From assembly GCA_003354055.1 (NCBI GenBank), contig PIVQ01000165.1:1-11674 (forward strand): a DNA stretch of 11,674 nucleotides, written 5' to 3'. Origin of the DNA: Desulfobacteraceae bacterium. GTDB lineage: Bacteria > Desulfobacterota > Desulfobacteria > Desulfobacterales > Desulfobacteraceae. The notes beneath the pieces were generated by a model. That model ran no database searches. It worked only from the letters and a program-made list of their open reading frames with translations, and was not told the DNA's origin. Each line of letters opens with the position of its first letter. Position 1 is the stretch's first letter. Positions 7,243 through 11,674 of this stretch are shown one piece after another. Made by a program: the position numbers and the translations under genes.

Positions 7243-9711
7243 ATGAAAAAAATTCATGTCACCAAAGGAGTCACCTGGGTGGAAATTCCCGAGGTAGATC
7301 TTTACCTGATGTGCGGATGTCCGGAGGACAGCGTAAAACATCTGATGAAGAGAGGACTGATCGTTTCCACTGAAAAAAAGGGGGTGACCTGCGAAACAGG
7401 CCCCAACGCCATTCTCTTATCCGACCTATCCATTCAAAACGGTAATTTTGCTAACCTGTCGGAGTTTCCCATCCTACACATGTTGTACCGCCAGGGCATG
7501 ATAATGCCGGACCACCCAAACAACACCGGGGAAAAACCCATGCTCATCGGCCTTCCTGACCAGGTTACGGCTCAGGCCCAGTATATTTACCAGGGTAATT
7601 ACGGGTTGACGTCTGTTGAAGAAATGGTTCAGGCCGGGGTATCGGAAAAAGAAGCCTGCGAGATGATGCGTCTTAAGTTAAAATTTGCCTTTGGTAAAAT
7701 TCGCGACACCGAAGACCTGGTTGATATCCGGCCCGTTGGACAGGATCCCGTGGAACTCAAAAACGGGGTCATGCTGACCCGCATCGGCCTTAATGTATAC
7801 AAGGTCCAATATAAAGATGAATCCGTGGTGGTCAATATGAATTTACCCGGCAATGAGCGGTATGAATCCCCGTATCAGCTTGGTGCCTATCGTATTCGGA
7901 AAAATTATTTTTCCGTGATTCATATTGGCGAAGGCAATGGCTGGGATATTTACAGGGGCTGTATGTCAAGCATCATAACTTTCCAGGGGCGGCTCTACCT
8001 CATTGATGCTCCGCCCAATATTCATCATACCCTGACCGCCCTGGGATTCAGCATCAACGAGGTGGAAGGCATCTTTCATACCCATGCCCATGACGATCAT
8101 TTTGCCGGGTTGACCACCCTGATCCGGTCGGGAAGACGGATTAAATATTATGCCACCCCACTGGTCAGGGCCTCTGTGGTGAAAAAATTATCTACGCTCA
8201 TGTCTTTAAATGAAGAGATGTTTGCCAATTATTTCGACATACGAGACCTTAAGTTTGATCAATGGAACGATATTAACGGACTGGAAGTAAAACCGGTTTT
8301 TTCGCCCCATCCCGTGGAAACCAGTATTTTATTTTTCAGGACCCTTTGGGGGAACGGGTATAAAACCTATGCCCATCTGGCAGATATTATCGGGTTTGAT
8401 CTTCTGGAAAAGATGATAACAAAAAAGTCTTCCGGCCCCGGTATTACCCGTGAATTTTATGAAAAAACCATAGAACACTATCTGACACCGGTTGACATCA
8501 AAAAAATTGATAACGGCGGGGGACTGATTCACGGCAAGGCTGATGACTTTGTAAACGATAAGTCAAAAAGGATAATTTTGAGTCACAACGATTTGGAGAT
8601 CAGTGATGCGCATAGGGAAATCGGGTCCAATGCCGTATTCGGCATGGAAGATGTGCTGATCCAGACCAAACAGAATTATAATCGGCGAAGCGCCTTTGAT
8701 TATTTGAAGCAATATTTTCCAGAGGTCCCCAAGCATCAGTTGCTTGCCCTTCTTAACGGTCCGGTACAAACCTTTAATGCGGGCTCCATCCTGATCAAGA
8801 AGGATGAGAAAAATGAGGAAGCATTTCTGATTCTTTCAGGGGTTCTGGAATACATTGATGTAAAAAGACAGATGAATTTTACCCTGTCTGTTGGCTCTTT
8901 GATCGGCGAATATTCATGTGCCATGAATCTGTCGTCTTCCGGAACCTTCAGGGCAGCCTCTTACATTGATGCTTTGAAGATACCGGGTGGGCTGTTCAGG
9001 ACATTTGCAGACAAGAATGATCTTTACCAGAAGATTCAAACCACCTATGCAGATAATGTGTTTTTGCAGAAAACCTGGCTGTTTGGAGAAATGATTTCCT
9101 ATCCTACCCAGAACCGTATCGCCAAGGCCATGACAACAACTGCTTACGCTGCCGGAGAAGAGCTGGCAGTCGGAACAACCCCGGAATTGATTATGTTGGA
9201 AGAAGGACGGTTGCGGATTGATCTGAAAAAGACCTCCATTGACCTTCAGAATCCAGGGGATTTTTTCGGGGAGAAAAGCATCCTTCAGGCATCTATGGGA
9301 TCCTTTAAGGCCGTTGCAGTATCCCCGTCAATCGTCAGGCAGATCCCCGGCCATGTGCTGGAGGATATTCCCATTGTTCAATGGAAACTTCTCGGCATGC
9401 ATGAGGCAAGGACCCGGTTTGTCCCGGCTGCACCCACAAATCTCACCGCAAAGGTCGCGGATAAGAAAATAATCCTTGAGTGGCAGGATCCCAGTAATAA
9501 TGAAACCGAATTCAGGGTCATGAGAAAGGCTGACGGGGAAAAGACGTGCCTGGAAATTAAGTCCCTGCCAGCAGATATCACCCGATATGAAGATCAGGTA
9601 CCCGGTCCGGGTGTCTATCACTACCGTGTCAAATCAACCAATAAAGCCGGATATTCTCTGAACAGCAATATAGCAGAGGCAAAGGTAAGCCCCGTGGCCA
9701 GGCCCAGGTGA
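7243..9711 (+). CDS. multidomain metallo-hydrolase with two cyclic-nucleotide-binding-like domains and C-terminal FN3
   Basis: This is an 822-residue protein of unknown role, with no signal peptide or membrane helix, so probably cytoplasmic. Residues 1 to about 230 form a region I cannot name, with striking segments LMCGCPEDSVKHLMKRGLIV and CETGPNAILLSD. A metallo-beta-lactamase fold spans about 230-455 with a full ligand set: HTHAHDDH at 279-286 (H281, H283, D285, H286), H356 in SPHPVETS, D381 in HLADI and H448 in LSHND. The first cNMP-binding-like domain (about 500-600) keeps the phosphate-site Glu/Arg pair (E556 in GE, R570 in FRAAS). The second (about 628-720) keeps E677 but has K689 where Arg is expected. 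A fibronectin type III domain spans about 730-816 (APTNLTAKV, then YHYRVKSTNKAGYS). ATG 7243 has GAGG at 7234-7237. The likeliest reading is a hydrolase or diiron-type enzyme gated by a nucleotide; its substrate is unknown. It is not a typical secreted beta-lactamase. Confidence 0.85.
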   Translation: MKKIHVTKGVTWVEIPEVDLYLMCGCPEDSVKHLMKRGLIVSTEKKGVTCETGPNAILLSDLSIQNGNFANLSEFPILHMLYRQGMIMPDHPNNTGEKPMLIGLPDQVTAQAQYIYQGNYGLTSVEEMVQAGVSEKEACEMMRLKLKFAFGKIRDTEDLVDIRPVGQDPVELKNGVMLTRIGLNVYKVQYKDESVVVNMNLPGNERYESPYQLGAYRIRKNYFSVIHIGEGNGWDIYRGCMSSIITFQGRLYLIDAPPNIHHTLTALGFSINEVEGIFHTHAHDDHFAGLTTLIRSGRRIKYYATPLVRASVVKKLSTLMSLNEEMFANYFDIRDLKFDQWNDINGLEVKPVFSPHPVETSILFFRTLWGNGYKTYAHLADIIGFDLLEKMITKKSSGPGITREFYEKTIEHYLTPVDIKKIDNGGGLIHGKADDFVNDKSKRIILSHNDLEISDAHREIGSNAVFGMEDVLIQTKQNYNRRSAFDYLKQYFPEVPKHQLLALLNGPVQTFNAGSILIKKDEKNEEAFLILSGVLEYIDVKRQMNFTLSVGSLIGEYSCAMNLSSSGTFRAASYIDALKIPGGLFRTFADKNDLYQKIQTTYADNVFLQKTWLFGEMISYPTQNRIAKAMTTTAYAAGEELAVGTTPELIMLEEGRLRIDLKKTSIDLQNPGDFFGEKSILQASMGSFKAVAVSPSIVRQIPGHVLEDIPIVQWKLLGMHEARTRFVPAAPTNLTAKVADKKIILEWQDPSNNETEFRVMRKADGEKTCLEIKSLPADITRYEDQVPGPGVYHYRVKSTNKAGYSLNSNIAEAKVSPVARPR

Positions 9712-9760
9712 AATACCTTGGGCGTCCCAGTTTCTGTCCTTTAGGGTTAGGAATCGTTAT

Positions 9761-11674
9761 TCAGTCTATTACAAATCGGTTAATCAAGTTATCCAGTTTA
9801 GCTGTCTGGGTTCCCATTTCCTGGGTATCAGCGTTGATATTCGTACAATTTTCAGACATTTTTGCGTTGGCCTGATTTACCGTTTCCATCTGTGCGGCAA
9901 TGTCGGTGGTCAGGGTGTCAAACCGGGATATATTTGTGTTCACATCATTGATGCCCGTGGCCACGGTGGCGGTATTCTCCGCAATCTCCTTGGTGGTTGC
10001 GGATTGCTCCTCAATGGCCGAGGCAATATCATTGACCACATCATTCATATCTCCGAAAGTTTTCAATATACCTGCCATTTCATCCACTGTACCATCCGTG
10101 GACCGCATGATATTGTCAATTTTATTTTTAATGTCCTGGGTGGCCCTGGCTGTCTGCCCGGCAAGCTCTTTTATCTCCCCTGCAACAACGGCAAATCCTT
10201 TTCCTGCCTCACCGGCCCTTGCCGCCTCAATGGTGGCATTCAGGGCCAGAAGATTGGTCTGGTCCGAAATATCGTTAATGGATGCTGTAAAACCGTCAAT
10301 CTCCTTTGCATCCTCACCCAGCTGATTCACTTTGGCCGAGGCGGTTTCAATTTTCTCTCCGGTTTCCGTGCTCATGGCCCTGGCTGCTTCCGCATTCTTG
10401 GCAATTTCGTTGATGGTTGCCGTCATCTCTTCTGTGGCAGAGGCCACAACATCCAGGTTCTCTGAAGACTGACCCACCACCTGGGAAATAGAGGATATTT
10501 GCGAACTCATTCCATTGGTGGATTGGGTGATCTCCTTGGTGGTGTCCAGCATTCGGGCTGAACTATCCGAGATATCCCGGGACGCATCCTTTGTCACATT
10601 AACGGAATGGGACAAAGATTGTGAACTCAAGGAAATGTCATGAATCATTACCTGAAGTTTTTCTATGAAGACGTTGAACCAATGGGAAAGTTCACCGATC
10701 TCATCTTTTGATGTGACCTTGATGCGTTTGGTCAGATCTCCTTCCCCTTCAGCCACATCTTTCAGGCTTGCGGTAACCCTTAAAATAGATTTCACAATGG
10801 TACCGGAGAAGAACAATGCCAGGGGAATGATCAAAACGATGCAGCAAAGATAGACAATCACAAGGGTATACACCACCTGCATGGTGTTATCCTTTACGGT
10901 TTTATCGGAGGTCAGAACTGAGATGGCACCTGAAAGGGCTTTATTCGTATAAATCGGCAGCAGACTCTGGAAATATTTGTTTTTGCCCACCTCGATTATC
11001 CAGGGAATTGCAGTCTGTTCTTCCAGGGTCCAATCACCAGGTGCAGTCAATGGAAATTTCTGACTTTGGATACTGCCGTAGGAAGATAAATCACCCACAG
11101 ACAGTTTTTTCCCGGCAAATATGTTGACATGCATGCCGGTGAGTTCCGCCATCTTTTTTACAAAAGACCGGTCCAGGCTTTTTGACAGAACCACAGTTCC
11201 AAATCGTCTGGGCTCCATCTGATCGGTTTTCTTATTGTAGTCATCCGCCATCACGGGTATCGAGATGGACAATGCCAGGTGATCTCCCAACTTGTCCAGC
11301 CCACCTTCTGGGCGTGTCAAGGCCGTAGGAGTTTCCATAACCCGGCTTTCAAGATCACGGACTAAAACGCCTGTCTCCCACCTGCTCTTTTTTAAGTCAT
11401 CGGTTTCCTTGATATGGGCGTATTTAAACTTTTTTTCCGGATTTACGTAATAATACCCTACCAGCAGGATCCCCTCATTTTTTTGCTCTGCAAATGCCAC
11501 AATTTCTCCTGCGGCATCATAGACAGCCAGTTTCTGGATATTATTAACCGAAGCAGTTGCAAATAAGGCGTTGGCAAGGTCGGTAAAGGCGATACCCGTC
11601 ATGCTCAGGTCAAGATTAGATTTAGAATCACCAATAAATTTAATATTTTCACTTACCTTGAACACCGTATCCAT
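9761..11674 (-). CDS. methyl-accepting chemotaxis protein, N-terminus outside the window
   Basis: This is a transmembrane chemoreceptor that passes a periplasmic signal to CheA/CheW. At least 637 residues are visible. The ATG at the very edge (11674) is probably internal, because the first transmembrane helix every receptor of this layout needs is missing, so the gene should continue to the right. Residues 1 to about 262 are a periplasmic sensor region, Cache-like in feel ([18 protein letters not shown], then IPVMADDY and [11 protein letters not shown]). A transmembrane helix spans 267-289 and HAMP about 290-343 (ending DEIGEL at 324-329), with serine 296 where many HAMP domains have proline. 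The signalling domain has its hairpin tip at 471-505 ([18 protein letters not shown], then [14 protein letters not shown]). Flanking helices carry Glu-rich candidate methylation segments such as [13 protein letters not shown] and [13 protein letters not shown]. The tail ends NRFVID with no NWETF-type pentapeptide for CheR/CheB. It converges on the MBL-cNMP gene with 49 bases between. The ligand cannot be told. Confidence 0.93.
   Translation of the reverse strand: MDTVFKVSENIKFIGDSKSNLDLSMTGIAFTDLANALFATASVNNIQKLAVYDAAGEIVAFAEQKNEGILLVGYYYVNPEKKFKYAHIKETDDLKKSRWETGVLVRDLESRVMETPTALTRPEGGLDKLGDHLALSISIPVMADDYNKKTDQMEPRRFGTVVLSKSLDRSFVKKMAELTGMHVNIFAGKKLSVGDLSSYGSIQSQKFPLTAPGDWTLEEQTAIPWIIEVGKNKYFQSLLPIYTNKALSGAISVLTSDKTVKDNTMQVVYTLVIVYLCCIVLIIPLALFFSGTIVKSILRVTASLKDVAEGEGDLTKRIKVTSKDEIGELSHWFNVFIEKLQVMIHDISLSSQSLSHSVNVTKDASRDISDSSARMLDTTKEITQSTNGMSSQISSISQVVGQSSENLDVVASATEEMTATINEIAKNAEAARAMSTETGEKIETASAKVNQLGEDAKEIDGFTASINDISDQTNLLALNATIEAARAGEAGKGFAVVAGEIKELAGQTARATQDIKNKIDNIMRSTDGTVDEMAGILKTFGDMNDVVNDIASAIEEQSATTKEIAENTATVATGINDVNTNISRFDTLTTDIAAQMETVNQANAKMSENCTNINADTQEMGTQTAKLDNLINRFVID

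Noticed and set aside
7243..9711. Metallo-beta-lactamase antibiotic resistance gene
   Set aside because: There is no export signal, the fold is embedded between an unknown domain and cNMP-type domains, and the family is used for many hydrolase and redox functions.
9719..9729. TGGG/CCCA hairpin between the two convergent genes as a terminator
   Set aside because: The stem has only four pairs and is not followed by a clean T run, so it is too weak to call in either direction.

Overview
The window looks like a chromosomal segment of a Gram-negative bacterium, most likely a sulfate-reducer-like member of the Desulfobacterota (Desulfobacteraceae-type). This is inferred from the protein styles, the moderate base composition and the kind of cyclic-nucleotide/metallo-hydrolase protein present; no taxonomic marker gene is in the window. 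Two lipoproteins, a septal lytic transglycosylase and a heptose-phosphate phosphatase of LPS synthesis show an outer membrane with heptose-containing LPS. A chemoreceptor suggests motility or chemosensory signalling.

Bases 1-6215 hold five tightly packed plus-strand genes with gaps of 9, 19, 5 and 8 bases: the 3' end of an Hsp20 small heat-shock protein (cut by the window edge), a full-length Lon protease, an RlpA-type lipoprotein with a SPOR domain, the GmhB phosphatase and a RecD2 helicase. The spacing argues for one transcript combining protein quality control, cell-wall division functions, LPS precursor synthesis and DNA repair. Hsp20 and Lon are an obvious functional pair (hold or degrade unfolded proteins). 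The other three look like housekeeping passengers.

Bases 6216-7242 contain a small CsgG/TolB-N-like lipoprotein gene flanked by two intergenic stretches. A strong hairpin lies just upstream of its ribosome binding site, and a convincing intrinsic terminator lies downstream. The lipoprotein very probably starts at a GTG at 6424.

Bases 7243-9711 encode the most unusual protein here: 822 residues combining an N-terminal domain I cannot name, a metallo-beta-lactamase-fold hydrolase domain with a complete set of metal ligands, two cyclic-nucleotide-binding-like domains and a C-terminal fibronectin type III domain, with no signal peptide. Converging on it from the minus strand, 49 bases away, is a methyl-accepting chemotaxis protein. 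It has a periplasmic sensor region, a transmembrane helix, HAMP and a signalling domain; its N-terminus runs off the right edge. No mobile element, CRISPR array, tRNA or rRNA gene was recognised.
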